Notes: generated by a model from the sequence alone, not told the origin. DNA of 64,000 nucleotides from Frankineae bacterium MT45 (GCA_900100325.1 LT629697.1:1054001-1118000); one strand, 5' to 3'; positions 45,256 to 55,085 are shown, counted from the stretch's first letter. Program-made: numbers and translations.

Positions 45256-46701
45256 CTACGCACCACCGCGAATCGGGCGGAGTACGGGGGTGCGGGCGGT
45301 GTGCTGACGGCCGCCGTAGCGCTCTAGGGCGCTGAGTGCGTCGGCGATCGTCGCGACCGGCAGGGTGCGGATCCCCTTCACCGATGACGGGGCGACGACG
45401 TCCGAATTGTGCCCGAGCGGTACCAGCGCGGTGGTGAATCCGAGTCGCGAAGCCTCGCCCAGTCGCTGCTCGATGCCGGTTACCCGCCGCACGTCGCCGG
45501 AGAGGGAGACCTCACCCACGGCGCAGAAGGTGGCCGGCAGCGGCACCATGCGAGCCGCCGATGCGATCGCCATGGCGACGGCCAGGTCAGCCGCCGGTTC
45601 GGTGGCGCTCATGCCGCCCACGGTGGAGGCGTAGACGTCATGGTCGTGGATCGGAACGTTGCCGTGCTTGCCGAGCACCGCGACCAGCATGCCGACGCGG
45701 CTGGAGTCGAGGTTGGTGACGGCTCGCTTCGGGTTCTGCAGGGCCCTGGTCACCAGCGCCTGCACTTCGGTCACCATCGGCCGGCGACCCTCGATGCTGA
45801 CGGTCACGCAGGTTCCCGCAACTGAATGCGATCGGTCGGAGAGGAAGAGGCCTGACGGGTCGGCCAGCCCGACGATGCCGCCCTCTTGCATCTCGAAGCA
45901 GCCCACCTCGTCGGCCGCCCCGAAGCGGTTCTTGGTGGCCCGGATCAGTCGCAGGGCTGAATGCCGGTCGCCTTCGAAATGAAGCACGACGTCAACCAGA
46001 TGCTCGAGCACCCGCGGGCCGGCGATCGACCCGTCCTTCGTCACGTGGCCGACGATGATGGTGGCGATGCCGCGGGACTTGGCGACCGCGATGAGTCCGG
46101 CGGTGACGGCCCGGATCTGGGGAACCCCGCCGGCCGCGCTGTCGACGGTGTCGGTTGAGATCGTCTGGACCGAGTCGACGACGAGCAGCCCGGGATCGAC
46201 CTGATCGACGTGGGTGAGCAGGGCCCCGAGGTCGTTCTCCGCCGCCAGATACAGCCCGGGGTGGACGGCTCGGGTGCGCTCGGCGCGCAGCCGAACCTGG
46301 GCGGGCGACTCCTCCCCGGTCACGATGAGGGCGGGGCGGCTGCCGGCCGCCGCGTACTGATGGGCCACCTCGAGTAGCAGCGTCGACTTCCCGACCCCCG
46401 GCTCACCGGCCAGGAGCACGACCGAACCGGGTACCAGACCGCCGCCGAGGACCCGGTCGAGCTCGTCGACGCCGGTGGGGCGAGCCTTGGCCTGTTCGGG
46501 GTCGAGGTTGCCGATCGGCTGGGCCGGGTGCTGCACAGCGCTGCGTTGGGTTGCCGGCGCCTTGGCGGAGACGCCTGCCTCGGTGACGGTGCCCCAGGCC
46601 TGGCACTCGCCGCAGCGCCCCAACCAGCGCAGCGAAGTGGCACCGCACTCGGTGCAGTGGAAACCGGGGGTTGAGCGGCGCTGGCTTGCTGGCTTGGTCA
46701 C
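45256..46701 (-). CDS. radA: DNA repair protein RadA
   Basis: A RecA-like branch-migration helicase of 481 residues. An N-terminal zinc finger (CTECGATSLRWLGRCGEC) precedes the ATPase core with Walker A LAGEPGVGKSTLLLEVAHQ and the RadA-specific KNRFG motif (RATKNRFGAADEVG). The C-terminal Lon-like domain follows, with PAADLAVAMAIASAA and FCAVGEVSLSGDVRRV. GTG 46701 is the start, supported by a -10 box 6 nt upstream. It is in an operon-like arrangement with disA. Confidence 0.96.
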   Translation of the reverse strand: MTKPASQRRSTPGFHCTECGATSLRWLGRCGECQAWGTVTEAGVSAKAPATQRSAVQHPAQPIGNLDPEQAKARPTGVDELDRVLGGGLVPGSVVLLAGEPGVGKSTLLLEVAHQYAAAGSRPALIVTGEESPAQVRLRAERTRAVHPGLYLAAENDLGALLTHVDQVDPGLLVVDSVQTISTDTVDSAAGGVPQIRAVTAGLIAVAKSRGIATIIVGHVTKDGSIAGPRVLEHLVDVVLHFEGDRHSALRLIRATKNRFGAADEVGCFEMQEGGIVGLADPSGLFLSDRSHSVAGTCVTVSIEGRRPMVTEVQALVTRALQNPKRAVTNLDSSRVGMLVAVLGKHGNVPIHDHDVYASTVGGMSATEPAADLAVAMAIASAARMVPLPATFCAVGEVSLSGDVRRVTGIEQRLGEASRLGFTTALVPLGHNSDVVAPSSVKGIRTLPVATIADALSALERYGGRQHTARTPVLRPIRGGA

Positions 46702-46707
46702 GCGATC

Positions 46708-46713
46708 AACCTA
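46708..46713 (-). promoter_or_regulatory. -10 box TAGGTT, leaderless start for radA
   Basis: On the minus strand TAGGTT, 6 nt, then GTG 46701, with no ribosome site. The spacing equals that of six other genes in the window. Confidence 0.5.
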
Positions 46714-46757
46714 CGGCGCGGGTCTGACAATTCTGACCAGCACCGAGCGGGGTGTCG

Positions 46758-47537
46758 TTACTCCGCGGTCGGCGCGACGTCGACGCTCGGCGGCGTGGAC
46801 GGGAGCGGGATGAGGTGGACCGGGACCGAGAGGGTGATCGTTCCGGCGCTGGCAAAGGTGAAGGTGACCTTGATCGCCTGGGCCGGGAAGAGCTGCTCGG
46901 TAAGACCGCCGGCGACCAGCACCTTGGAGCTGTCTCCGCCGTAGCCGATGCTGACCCGGCTGCCGGCTGCGATGTCCAGCGAGCTCAGCGGCGTCGCGGC
47001 CGCCGCAGCGGATTGCTTGGCGGCGTCGGCCGACTTCGACGCGTCGGACGCAGCACTCCCGGAGTCGGTGGCCGAACCCGAAGCACCTGACGTCGGCGCG
47101 CTGCTCGAGCTGTCACTCGGCACGGAGCTGGTTGGGGTAGCGGAGTCCGTGGCGGAGGCGGATGCATCGGACGGGAGCGCGGCGATGCTTGCCGCGGCCG
47201 CGTTCTTGTACAGGTAGACGGTGGCCGCTGAGTCGGAGCTGACGCTGGTAAGGGTGTCGTCCTGGTGGCCTGAGTTGGCCAGGATCAGCTGGATCTCAGC
47301 CGAGGACCCCTTGGCGTAGCTGTTGCCCTCCGGCGCAACGATCGAGACGGCGCTGAGCGTCATGCAACTCTTGATGAGGGCGGTGCAGTCGCCGACGCTG
47401 GAGCTCGTCCCGTCAACGACCGGACTCTCCTGGGCGGTGCCGCTGCGCTGGCCGGCCGCGCACCCGCTGAGCAGCACAACCGTGCTGAGTGCGGCCGCGA
47501 AGCCTAGTCGGCGCCGACCACTCGGCAGAGCACTCAT
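46758..47537 (-). CDS. LpqE-like lipoprotein
   Basis: A 259-residue lipoprotein from ATG 47537, which has AGGAGG upstream. The signal peptide ends in the lipobox LLSGC (Cys about residue 24). The mature protein has a beta-rich domain split by a Ser/Ala/Thr low-complexity insert (about residues 125-175), then SRVSIGYGGDSSKVLVAGGLTEQLFPAQAIKVTFTF, as in copper-chaperone-like (PCuAC) folds. Its location between radA and carD matches lpqE (Rv3584) of mycobacteria. The metal-binding Met/His pattern of true PCuAC proteins is not obvious. Confidence 0.8.
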   Translation of the reverse strand: MSALPSGRRRLGFAAALSTVVLLSGCAAGQRSGTAQESPVVDGTSSSVGDCTALIKSCMTLSAVSIVAPEGNSYAKGSSAEIQLILANSGHQDDTLTSVSSDSAATVYLYKNAAAASIAALPSDASASATDSATPTSSVPSDSSSSAPTSGASGSATDSGSAASDASKSADAAKQSAAAAATPLSSLDIAAGSRVSIGYGGDSSKVLVAGGLTEQLFPAQAIKVTFTFASAGTITLSVPVHLIPLPSTPPSVDVAPTAE

Positions 47538-47618
47538 CTTGCGGCCTCCTGAAACCTGCGAACCGTTCGCCACAGCCGGGCATCCGGCCTGACCTGGCAT
47601 CCAGTTGCGCTCAATCTT

Positions 47619-47634
47619 CAACGTTGCGACGTTG
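47619..47634. promoter_or_regulatory. Palindrome between the lipoprotein gene and carD
   Basis: CAACGT-N4-ACGTTG is a perfect 6-4-6 inverted repeat in the divergent 287-bp gap, about 80 bp upstream of the lipoprotein start. It could be a regulator site. The rest of the gap shows no gene. Confidence 0.4.
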
Positions 47635-47824
47635 ACAGAGTAGCGACCCGCTGTGAGCCGCTATCGTCCGGCTCGGACCCACGTTGCATTTGCCTCACCA
47701 GCGGGAGCGCATAAGCGTGGCCGGGCGAGCGGAGAAGTGCCGGTGTGACTGGCCTGTAAGTCGTTCAGCCCCAGCAGTTATGTGGCGCGTGTTACCCTTG
47801 AAGTCTTGAAAGGGGCACGCGCAC

Positions 47825-48325
47825 ATGACGTATAAAGTCGGCGAGACCGTTGTCTACCCGCACCACGGGGCAGCGAAAATCGAGGCAATCGAAGAGCGAA
47901 CCATCAAGGGCGAGGTGAAGATTTACCTGGTACTCAAAGTGGCCCAGGGCGATCTGACGGTACTCGTCCCTGCAGACAATGCCGAGATCGTCGGTGTGCG
48001 TGACGTAGTGGGTCAAGAGGGTCTGGACCGGGTCTTCGAGGTGCTCCGCGCGCCGCACACCGAGGAGCCGACCAACTGGTCCCGCCGGTACAAGGCCAAT
48101 GGCGAGAAGCTTGCCTCAGGTGACGTCAACAAGGTCGCCGAGGTCGTTCGCGACCTGTGGCGCCGTGACAAGGACCGTGGTCTCTCGGCCGGCGAGAAGC
48201 GCATGCTGGCCAAGGCCCGCCAGATTCTCGTGAGCGAGCTGGCTCTGGCCGAAGGCACCAACGAGGACAAGGCTGAGCTGGTACTCGACGAGGTTCTCGC
48301 CGAGGCCGTCGCCGAAGCGGTCTAG
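47825..48325 (+). CDS. carD: CarD family RNA polymerase-binding transcriptional regulator
   Basis: A 166-residue global regulator that binds the RNA polymerase beta subunit and stabilises open complexes at rRNA and housekeeping promoters. The N-terminal RNAP-interaction (Tudor-like) domain begins [28 protein letters not shown]. The C-terminal helical domain contains the invariant [15 protein letters not shown] with the Trp that wedges the promoter, then [17 protein letters not shown]. The AAAGGGG ribosome site precedes ATG 47825. It is followed by ispD, the conserved order. Confidence 0.97.
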   Translation: MTYKVGETVVYPHHGAAKIEAIEERTIKGEVKIYLVLKVAQGDLTVLVPADNAEIVGVRDVVGQEGLDRVFEVLRAPHTEEPTNWSRRYKANGEKLASGDVNKVAEVVRDLWRRDKDRGLSAGEKRMLAKARQILVSELALAEGTNEDKAELVLDEVLAEAVAEAV

Positions 48326-48363
48326 TCCGGCGAAGCACTTTTAAGAATGGCGGTGGCGATCTG

Positions 48364-49041
48364 ATGATCGTCGCCGCCATTTTTGTTGCCGCCGGGGCCG
48401 GACGGCGTCTTGGTGCGGCGCAGCCGAAGGCGTTTGCTCGGCTCGGCGGCCTCACCCTGATCGAGCACGCACTGCTGCCCTTTGCGGGACACCCGTCCGT
48501 CCGCGACCTCATCGTTGTGGCCCCGTCGGATCGACTCGACGAGGTCGCCCGGCTGAGCCCGGCGGCGACGGTGGTGGCCGGTGGCGAGGCCCGGCAGGAC
48601 TCGGTGCTGGCCGGCCTCGCCGCGCTGCGCCCAGAGGTGGACGTGGTGCTGGTTCACGACGTGGCCCGTCCGTTCGTGCCGAGCGAGGTGATCGACCGGG
48701 TGCTCGCCGCCGTCGAGGGCGGCGCCCAGGCGGTTATTCCGGTGCGGCCGGTCTCCGACACGATCAAGCGGGTGCATGGGGTCGAGGTCGTGGCCACTGT
48801 GGATCGCGCCGACCTGCGCGCAGTGCAGACCCCGCAGGGTTTCCGCCGGGACGCGCTCCTCGCTGCGCACCGGCACTCCGTCGCAGTCACCGACGACGCC
48901 GCCCTGGTCGAGGCCGACGGCGGGCGGGTGGTGGTGGTCGACGGCTCGGACGAAGCCTTCAAGATCACCCACCCGTGGGACCTCTTCGTGGCCGAGGCGC
49001 TCCTGGCCCGACGATCCGGCGCTTCGGAGGTGGCCCGATGA
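48364..49041 (+). CDS. ispD: 2-C-methyl-D-erythritol 4-phosphate cytidylyltransferase
   Basis: Third enzyme of the non-mevalonate isoprenoid pathway, making CDP-methylerythritol. It has 225 residues. The nucleotide-binding loop [16 protein letters not shown] (Gly-rich with key Arg and Lys) opens the protein. [27 protein letters not shown] and the C-terminal [21 protein letters not shown] follow. It overlaps ispF by 4 nt and lies 38 nt after carD. Confidence 0.95.
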   Translation: MIVAAIFVAAGAGRRLGAAQPKAFARLGGLTLIEHALLPFAGHPSVRDLIVVAPSDRLDEVARLSPAATVVAGGEARQDSVLAGLAALRPEVDVVLVHDVARPFVPSEVIDRVLAAVEGGAQAVIPVRPVSDTIKRVHGVEVVATVDRADLRAVQTPQGFRRDALLAAHRHSVAVTDDAALVEADGGRVVVVDGSDEAFKITHPWDLFVAEALLARRSGASEVAR

Positions 49042-49544
49042 GCGCTCCAAGCTCTGCTGCGTCGGCGGTTCCGTTCCGGATCGGCGTCGGTGTCGACGTC
49101 CACCCGATCGAGGCTGGGCGCCCGTGCTGGGTCGCCGGGCTGCTCTGGCCCGGCGTCGATGGCTGCAGTGGCCACTCTGACGGTGACGTCGCCGCCCATG
49201 CAATCTGCGACGCGCTGCTCTCGGCGGCTGGGCTCGGCGATCTCGGCTCCGTCTTCGGGGTGGATCGCCCGGAGTTCGCGGGCGCCTCCGGGGCAGTGCT
49301 GCTCGGTGAGGTACTGCGCCTGTTGAGCGCGGACGGTTGGAGCATCGGCAACGTAGCGGTCCAGGTCATCGGCGACCGCCCCAAGATCGGCCCGCGACGC
49401 GACGAGGCGCAGCTCGCTCTTAGCGCGGCTCTGGGTGGGGCTGCGGTGTCGGTCAGCGCCACCACGACCGACGGGCTCGGACTCACCGGCCGGGGCGAGG
49501 GGATCGCCGCGATCGCTAACGCGCTCGTCCACCGCTCGGCCTGA
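49038..49544 (+). CDS. ispF: 2-C-methyl-D-erythritol 2,4-cyclodiphosphate synthase
   Basis: Fifth enzyme of the same isoprenoid pathway. It has 168 residues. Zinc ligands are visible in GVDVHPIE (Asp, His) and [17 protein letters not shown] (His). The C-terminus has [16 protein letters not shown] and [26 protein letters not shown]. The start in an ATGA overlap with ispD adds about 12 variable residues before the conserved core. In most relatives cysS follows closely; here a type VII secretion island intervenes. Confidence 0.95.
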   Translation: MSAPSSAASAVPFRIGVGVDVHPIEAGRPCWVAGLLWPGVDGCSGHSDGDVAAHAICDALLSAAGLGDLGSVFGVDRPEFAGASGAVLLGEVLRLLSADGWSIGNVAVQVIGDRPKIGPRRDEAQLALSAALGGAAVSVSATTTDGLGLTGRGEGIAAIANALVHRSA

Positions 49545-49609
49545 GGCTTCGGCCTGACGCTTCGGCGCGAGCGCGTACCCCTGAGTGGCTCGACATTCTC
49601 GTGGACGGT

Positions 49610-49954
49610 TCATAGGGTCACCACCTGGGCGCTCAGGAGCTCGGCCAGCCGGTTGACGAACTCCGAAAGGACGGCCTCGTGCTGAGGACCTGGGCCGCCG
49701 CGGAGCTCGGTCCACCAGGCCGAGCGTGCCGGCGTCGCGTCCAGCAGGCGGGTGGCCTCCTGAGGGAAAGGGACGAAGCGCGCCGGGTCGAGCGTCACGG
49801 CGGTCCGACCGTCCGGCGTGACGAGATGCAGCAGGCCCGGCAGCGGCTCGACGGCTGCCCGCAGCTCTGGGAAGGCGCGTGCCACCGCTCGTAGGGCCAG
49901 GGCCACCTGCTCCGCACCGGGCGGCGCCTCACTGAGGAGCACGACGGCGCTCAC
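49610..49954 (-). CDS. Small hypothetical protein coupled to eccC
   Basis: A 114-residue protein that I do not recognise. Its GTG start overlaps the eccC stop by 4 nt (GTGA), so it is probably translationally coupled and belongs to the secretion system. It is a mixed alpha/beta sequence (VVLLSEAPPGAEQVALALRA, LLHLVTPDGRTAVTLDPARFVP, VLSEFVNRLAELLSAQ) with no signal peptide or membrane segment. An EspG-like or other effector-chaperone role is possible but unsupported. The 5'-extended frame inside eccC is not needed. Confidence 0.7.
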   Translation of the reverse strand: MSAVVLLSEAPPGAEQVALALRAVARAFPELRAAVEPLPGLLHLVTPDGRTAVTLDPARFVPFPQEATRLLDATPARSAWWTELRGGPGPQHEAVLSEFVNRLAELLSAQVVTL

Positions 49955-52900
49955 CCCACACCGCCAGGCACGCCGAGGTCGTTGACCGACCCAGGGACTC
50001 GGGGTCGCAGCTTCGGTTCGTCCCGAGCCGGTGGATGGAGAACCGGTGGATGGAGCGGCGTCTGGATCAGCTCTGGCACCCGGCCGCGACGCACCAGCAG
50101 TCCCCGCCCAGGCGGCTGCCGCCACGCGTAGAGACCGGGGAGAAGCTGCCCCTCGGAGCGGTCACCGTCCATCAGCAGCCCGATCGCACCCGCCTCCCGC
50201 AGGCCCTGCACGAAGCCGTCCCAGATACCGCGGGCGGCCCCGGCCACCGGCCGGGTCAGCACGACGTGCAGCCCGAGATCTCGCGCAGCCGGTAGAAACG
50301 GCAGCAGCGGCACCAACGGCTGCCCGCCGCCGGCTGTGAGCAGTTCGTAGTCGTCGACGAGGAGAAGGATCTGCGGAGCGTCCGCAGCGGCCTCCGTTTC
50401 GGCCAGCGAGAGCTCCGCCTGCGAGGCACGGCAGGAAAGCTCGACGGCGATCGAATTTGCCAACGCCTCGGCCTGCGATGCGGATGTGGCATAGCCGCCG
50501 AGATAGGCCTCGGCAACCGCGCCGCGCAGACCGAGACGGGGGTCGACGACGGCGACGACGAGCTCCTGCGCCGCCCGGCGTTCGGTGACCCCAGCGGCAA
50601 TCCCGCGTAGCAGCGTCGTCTTCCCCGACCCGGTATCGCCGAGGACCAGCAGATGCTGGTCAACACCGAGGAGGTCCAGCTTGGCCGGTTCCAGGGTCGT
50701 CTCGCCGACCCCGATCGGGATCAGATCAGGCTCGTCGATGAAGTCCGGAAGTTCCTCGGGTCGGACGGTCCTGGGCAGGACTCGGATCTCCGCGGCCCGC
50801 CGACCAGGCCAGGCTGAGGCGCTCCGCTGGCTCACTGCCTCCAGCGCCTGGAGGAGGCCGACCGAGGTTGCCGCACCGTCGGTTCGGGGCAGCGCGGCCT
50901 GCGCGAAGAGCTGCCGCGCCGCAGTGATCTGCCCGGATGTGTCTTGCAGCTCGATCAGCGCGCGTCCGCGCTGCTCGGGGCGGATTCTCTCCGCGAGGCG
51001 CCGGTTCACCACCGAGTCGGCTGGATCGTTCAGTCGGAGTTCGATGCGGGTGCCGAAGGCGGCCTGGACGCTCATCCGCAGCTCGTTCCACCGCGTGACC
51101 GATGCGATGACGTGTACGCCGAAGCCGGACCCGCGGGTGATGAGCTCGGTGACGGCTGTGTCCAGATCGTCGAGGTCATTTCGCAGGGCACCGGCGTCAT
51201 CGACGAGGAACACGATGTCGGCCGCCGGTAGATCGGGCAGCCGGCCGGCGACGTGGGCGAAGCGCAGCTGCTCCATGGAGTCCAGGGCGTGGGTTCGGAA
51301 CACCTTCTCGCGCTCGTCGATCATTCGCCGCAACTCGGTCACTGTGCGGTTGAGCCGTTCGGGATCGTTGCGCGTCGCGACACCGCCGACGTGCGGAAAC
51401 GGCCGAAGCCGGCTCATGCCGCCACCGCCGAGTTCCATGCCGTAGATCGCCACCTCGGACGGCGTGTACGTCAGCGCCAGTGAGACGGCGATACTTCTGA
51501 GCAGGTTGGACTTGCCCGACTGGGGCCCGCCGACGATCGCGACGTGCCCGCCGGATGCGGTCAGGTCGAGACTCCACGGGTACTGCCGCTGACGGCGCGG
51601 GTCGTCGACCGTGCCGATGATCGCGTGCAGGCCGGAGACTCCGCGACGGTGATCGCCGAGGCATTGCAGACCCCGCCCGGGCACGAGTGTGGGTTGCGCG
51701 ATCACCTGATCAAGGGTCAGGTTACTGGGGAGCGGTTCCAGCCAGATCGGCGCCGCGGGGGAGCCGCTCCGCACGCTGACCCGCTCGACCAGCGCGTCCA
51801 GCACGGTTCGCTCCACGGTTCGCTGGGTGACCAGGGTGGACGGGTCGTTCGGGTCGCTGCGGTTCGCCGCTTCGTCGGCGGCGTAGAAGCGTAGGTGTCG
51901 CACGCGGGCGGTCGGTACCCCGGCGCCACCTCCGGGGGTGAGCGCCGGGGTAGGCGGCAGTGCGGGATCGAACCGGGGATTGGGGTCGGGCGTGGGAGTT
52001 GATGCAGCGGCCGGCCCGGATACGTACGCCGTTCGGAAGCGGGTGTACACGCTGGTGTCCACCTTCAACCAGCCGAAGCCCGGCAGGGCTGGCAGCCGGT
52101 AGGCATCCGGTGCCTCGAGGACCATCGTGGACTCCGCCTCAGAGAAGGTCCGCAGCGCGAGCCGGTAAGACAGGTAGGTCTCCAGGCCACGAAGGCGTCC
52201 GGTCTCGATCCGCTGACTGGCCAACAGCAAGTGAATTCCGATCGATCGCCCGATCCGTCCGATCGTCAGAAACAGATCGACGAACTCGTCCTCGGCGCCG
52301 ATCAGCTCCGCGAACTCGTCGATCACGACAAGTAGGTGCGGCAGCGCGGGCAGGTCCGGACGTGATGCCGCCCGCAGTTGCCGGTACTGACCGATGTCGG
52401 CGAGATCGCCGGAATCCTTCAGCATTCGCTGGCGTCGCAGTACCTCTCCGGCCAGGCTGGCGTGTGCCCGCTCGACCAATCCCGGATCGTCGGCCAGATT
52501 TGTGATGAGTCCGCAGACGTGTGGCAGGCGCGCGAGTGGCGCGAACGCGGCGCCACCCTTGTAGTCCATTAGCAGGAGGGCGAGATCGTCGGGTGAATGG
52601 GTCGTGGTGAGGGCCGCGACCAGCGTGCGGAGTAGTTCGCTCTTACCCGAGCCGGTCGCGCCGACGCAGAGCCCGTGCGGGCCCATCCCCAGTTGCGCCG
52701 ACTCCTTCAGATCCAGCATGACGGTGCCGCCGTTGTCGTCGACCCCGATCGGAACTCTGAGGAAATCACGGGGACTTCTCGGCGGCCACGCCCCGTTCGA
52801 GGCGAGGGTGCCGATACCGAGTACGTCGATGGCATCTCTGGCACCGATTGCGGGTTCATCGCGTGGACCGGTGGTATCCGGCCGAAATCGGGCCAGTCGT

Positions 52901-54144
52901 CGGGACAGCCCCTCGGCCCGGGCCGTCGCAACGTCGTCGAGTTGGCCCGTTGTACGCGACGGGTCGCGTAGATCCTCGACGACCATCGTCGCGTCGTCCG
53001 CGATCGTCACCCGGAGCCGCACGCTCCCCGGTTCAACCAGTCGGTCGGGCAGTAGGTGGATCAGCGTGACACCGGCGTCGGCGAGCTCGAGCGTCGAGTC
53101 GGGGAGCGCGAAGCGCCCGAAGCCCTCGACTCGGTTGCTAGCGTCGCCGTCGTTCTGGCGAGGATGATCGGCGAAGATCACCAGGCGGCGCCCTGGCGAT
53201 GATCCGCTCGGTGGAAGAAATCCGCGGCGAGCCTCCTCGGCGAGGTTGGCCCGGTTCTTGAGGTCGTCGTCGAGAAGGCGTGTCAGTTCATAGAGAGTTC
53301 TGGCCGTGCGCGGCGCACTCGCCGGCCCCACCGCGTCGTCGCCCACCGCATGAGGTGACCAGAGCAGCCAACCCCAGTCATTCGCGTACTCCGCTGGCGT
53401 GGCGATCGCGACGGAGACATCCTGCGGCGAGTGGAGGCAGATGAGCTGGCTGCCGATTGCCCGAGCTGCGCCCAGCGTTGCCGATCGGCTGCCGATGAGC
53501 GCTACGTCGCCAGCCTGATCCAAGTCGATGCAGACCGGCAGACCGGGCAGGTGGGCCAGTTGCTCGGAGAGTGCCCGCGCCGCGTTCGCCATGAACGGAT
53601 CGGCCGGTTGCAGCGGCGAGGAGTCGTCGCGCACCTCGATCCGACGCCACGTGACGTCCCCGACGCCGATTCGAAGACGCAGGAAGTCAGGGTCACCGCA
53701 GCGCCGCTCCCAGCGCCGGGACGGCGCACCGATCAGCTCGGTCAGATCCGATGGACTCGGATCAGCAGTGAGAGCGGCAGCACGATGACGTGCCTCCTCG
53801 ACGCGTAACTGTCGGCGGACGTCATCCAGATAGTCGAGATATTGGTCGCGCTGACGGCGCCGGGTGCGCGTCGCCTGCCCGCGTTGGCTGGCCACCATGG
53901 CGACCGCGCCGAGTACCGCGGTGACCATCATGAGCACTCCGGCCGCGAGCATGAGCGGGCTGCGCCTCAGAGTGATCATCATCGTCATCGACGAGACGGC
54001 GCCGACGAGCGGCAGCAGGAGTTGGAGCAGCGGGGTTCCGCTGCGCCGTTCGGGGAGCGTGGGCGGCGCCACGATCTGCGTCGGCGCGGGTGCGACAGTG
54101 GGATGCACCGTGCGCGCCGGACGATTCACCAGTTGGGTCGTCAT
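49951..54144 (-). CDS. eccC: Type VII secretion system FtsK/SpoIIIE ATPase EccC
   Basis: A 1397-residue single-chain EccC, the motor of ESX-type secretion. Two adjacent N-terminal membrane helices (about residues 38-85) are followed by the EccC-specific cytoplasmic domain. Three ATPase domains follow: Walker A VGATGSGKSELLRT (Lys501), VGGPQSGKSNLLRS (Lys878) and LGDTGSGKTTLLRG (Lys1175). Domain 1 has LLLMDYKGGAAF and LLVVIDEFAEL. Domains 2 and 3 keep the P-loop lysine, with VFLVDDAGAL and LLLVDDYELL as Walker B. Its ATG overlaps the MinD-like gene upstream and its stop overlaps a small downstream gene, indicating a tightly coupled operon. Confidence 0.95.
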   Translation of the reverse strand: MTTQLVNRPARTVHPTVAPAPTQIVAPPTLPERRSGTPLLQLLLPLVGAVSSMTMMITLRRSPLMLAAGVLMMVTAVLGAVAMVASQRGQATRTRRRQRDQYLDYLDDVRRQLRVEEARHRAAALTADPSPSDLTELIGAPSRRWERRCGDPDFLRLRIGVGDVTWRRIEVRDDSSPLQPADPFMANAARALSEQLAHLPGLPVCIDLDQAGDVALIGSRSATLGAARAIGSQLICLHSPQDVSVAIATPAEYANDWGWLLWSPHAVGDDAVGPASAPRTARTLYELTRLLDDDLKNRANLAEEARRGFLPPSGSSPGRRLVIFADHPRQNDGDASNRVEGFGRFALPDSTLELADAGVTLIHLLPDRLVEPGSVRLRVTIADDATMVVEDLRDPSRTTGQLDDVATARAEGLSRRLARFRPDTTGPRDEPAIGARDAIDVLGIGTLASNGAWPPRSPRDFLRVPIGVDDNGGTVMLDLKESAQLGMGPHGLCVGATGSGKSELLRTLVAALTTTHSPDDLALLLMDYKGGAAFAPLARLPHVCGLITNLADDPGLVERAHASLAGEVLRRQRMLKDSGDLADIGQYRQLRAASRPDLPALPHLLVVIDEFAELIGAEDEFVDLFLTIGRIGRSIGIHLLLASQRIETGRLRGLETYLSYRLALRTFSEAESTMVLEAPDAYRLPALPGFGWLKVDTSVYTRFRTAYVSGPAAASTPTPDPNPRFDPALPPTPALTPGGGAGVPTARVRHLRFYAADEAANRSDPNDPSTLVTQRTVERTVLDALVERVSVRSGSPAAPIWLEPLPSNLTLDQVIAQPTLVPGRGLQCLGDHRRGVSGLHAIIGTVDDPRRQRQYPWSLDLTASGGHVAIVGGPQSGKSNLLRSIAVSLALTYTPSEVAIYGMELGGGGMSRLRPFPHVGGVATRNDPERLNRTVTELRRMIDEREKVFRTHALDSMEQLRFAHVAGRLPDLPAADIVFLVDDAGALRNDLDDLDTAVTELITRGSGFGVHVIASVTRWNELRMSVQAAFGTRIELRLNDPADSVVNRRLAERIRPEQRGRALIELQDTSGQITAARQLFAQAALPRTDGAATSVGLLQALEAVSQRSASAWPGRRAAEIRVLPRTVRPEELPDFIDEPDLIPIGVGETTLEPAKLDLLGVDQHLLVLGDTGSGKTTLLRGIAAGVTERRAAQELVVAVVDPRLGLRGAVAEAYLGGYATSASQAEALANSIAVELSCRASQAELSLAETEAAADAPQILLLVDDYELLTAGGGQPLVPLLPFLPAARDLGLHVVLTRPVAGAARGIWDGFVQGLREAGAIGLLMDGDRSEGQLLPGLYAWRQPPGRGLLVRRGRVPELIQTPLHPPVLHPPARDEPKLRPRVPGSVNDLGVPGGVG

Positions 54145-55085
54145 GAGCCACCTCTATTGATGAACCATCCGGAATCGTGGTCAGATCTCGCCGGATCAGG
54201 GGGTGACCAACCTTCGGCCGGCTCGGCAACTCTCCTCGATGCGCGGCGGGGCATCGATGCGCGACTGATCAGGGCCGCCGTGATTCCGGCGGTTGCCTCA
54301 CGCGTGCCGGCTTGCAGGCCGGAGAATGAAATTGGTGGCGCCTGCAGGCCCGGATCGTGCCGCAGCCAGAAGCAGTCGAGCCCGGATCTGCGAAGTTGCG
54401 AACCCTCCCGGCAGCGGTTGGGTATCAGCGTCGTGCGGGCCGCCCACGATTCGGGATCAGCGGCGGCCTGTGTCGCCAGGCTGGATTGGATCCGAATGAC
54501 ATCGGCAGTCCCACCCGCGGTCACCAGGCCGACCGCGTCCGCACGATCGAGTATTGCGGCGGCGGCGGGTTGGGTCATCGAGCCAAGATCGATGACGGAG
54601 AGTTCGAAGAACTCCTCGATCGCGGTAAGCGCACTGTGAATCGTCGCGCTGTCCAGCGCGGTCTGCGGGGCGGCCGTCGACTGGGGTAGCAGACGTGCTC
54701 GGCCGGCAAGCGGTATGAGTCGCCGACGGATGTCGCCCTTATCGTCGGGTGGTGTCACCGCGGCCACGTCATGGATTGTGGTCGCGGGCCACGGGTCACT
54801 GGTGAGGAGAACGTCCAGTCGAACGTGGGTGGTTCGGCCGCTTGCATCGACCGTGACCAGAGGTTCGAGTCTCACACTGTCCAGAAGCGAGGTAACCAGT
54901 GCCGTCACTGTCGAGACGCCACACCCTGGCTCGGCGCCAGCCAGCACAATGCGACGTCCGCCCGAGAGACTGGCCGATGCACACTCCTGAAGGCTGGCCA
55001 GCATGCCCGCGCCGGTTGTTAGTCGGGGTCGATCGCGGAAGGCGATGGGGCGTGCGTTGCCTGGGGCGCTGCGATGAGCCGGCAT
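54141..55085 (-). CDS. MinD/ParA-like protein with degenerate P-loop (T7SS-associated)
   Basis: A 314-residue protein with the fold signature of a MinD/ParA ATPase: IVLAGAEPGCGVSTVTALV at residues about 46-64, LVTVDASG further on and SVIDLGSMT later. In the deviant Walker A motif both lysines are replaced: the signature Lys by Glu52 and the P-loop Lys by Val57. ATP hydrolysis is therefore unlikely. MinD-like proteins (EspI type) occur in several ESX loci. It overlaps eccD by 1 nt and eccC by 4 nt. A structural or regulatory partner of the secretion complex is the best guess. Confidence 0.75.
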   Translation of the reverse strand: MPAHRSAPGNARPIAFRDRPRLTTGAGMLASLQECASASLSGGRRIVLAGAEPGCGVSTVTALVTSLLDSVRLEPLVTVDASGRTTHVRLDVLLTSDPWPATTIHDVAAVTPPDDKGDIRRRLIPLAGRARLLPQSTAAPQTALDSATIHSALTAIEEFFELSVIDLGSMTQPAAAAILDRADAVGLVTAGGTADVIRIQSSLATQAAADPESWAARTTLIPNRCREGSQLRRSGLDCFWLRHDPGLQAPPISFSGLQAGTREATAGITAALISRASMPRRASRRVAEPAEGWSPPDPARSDHDSGWFINRGGS

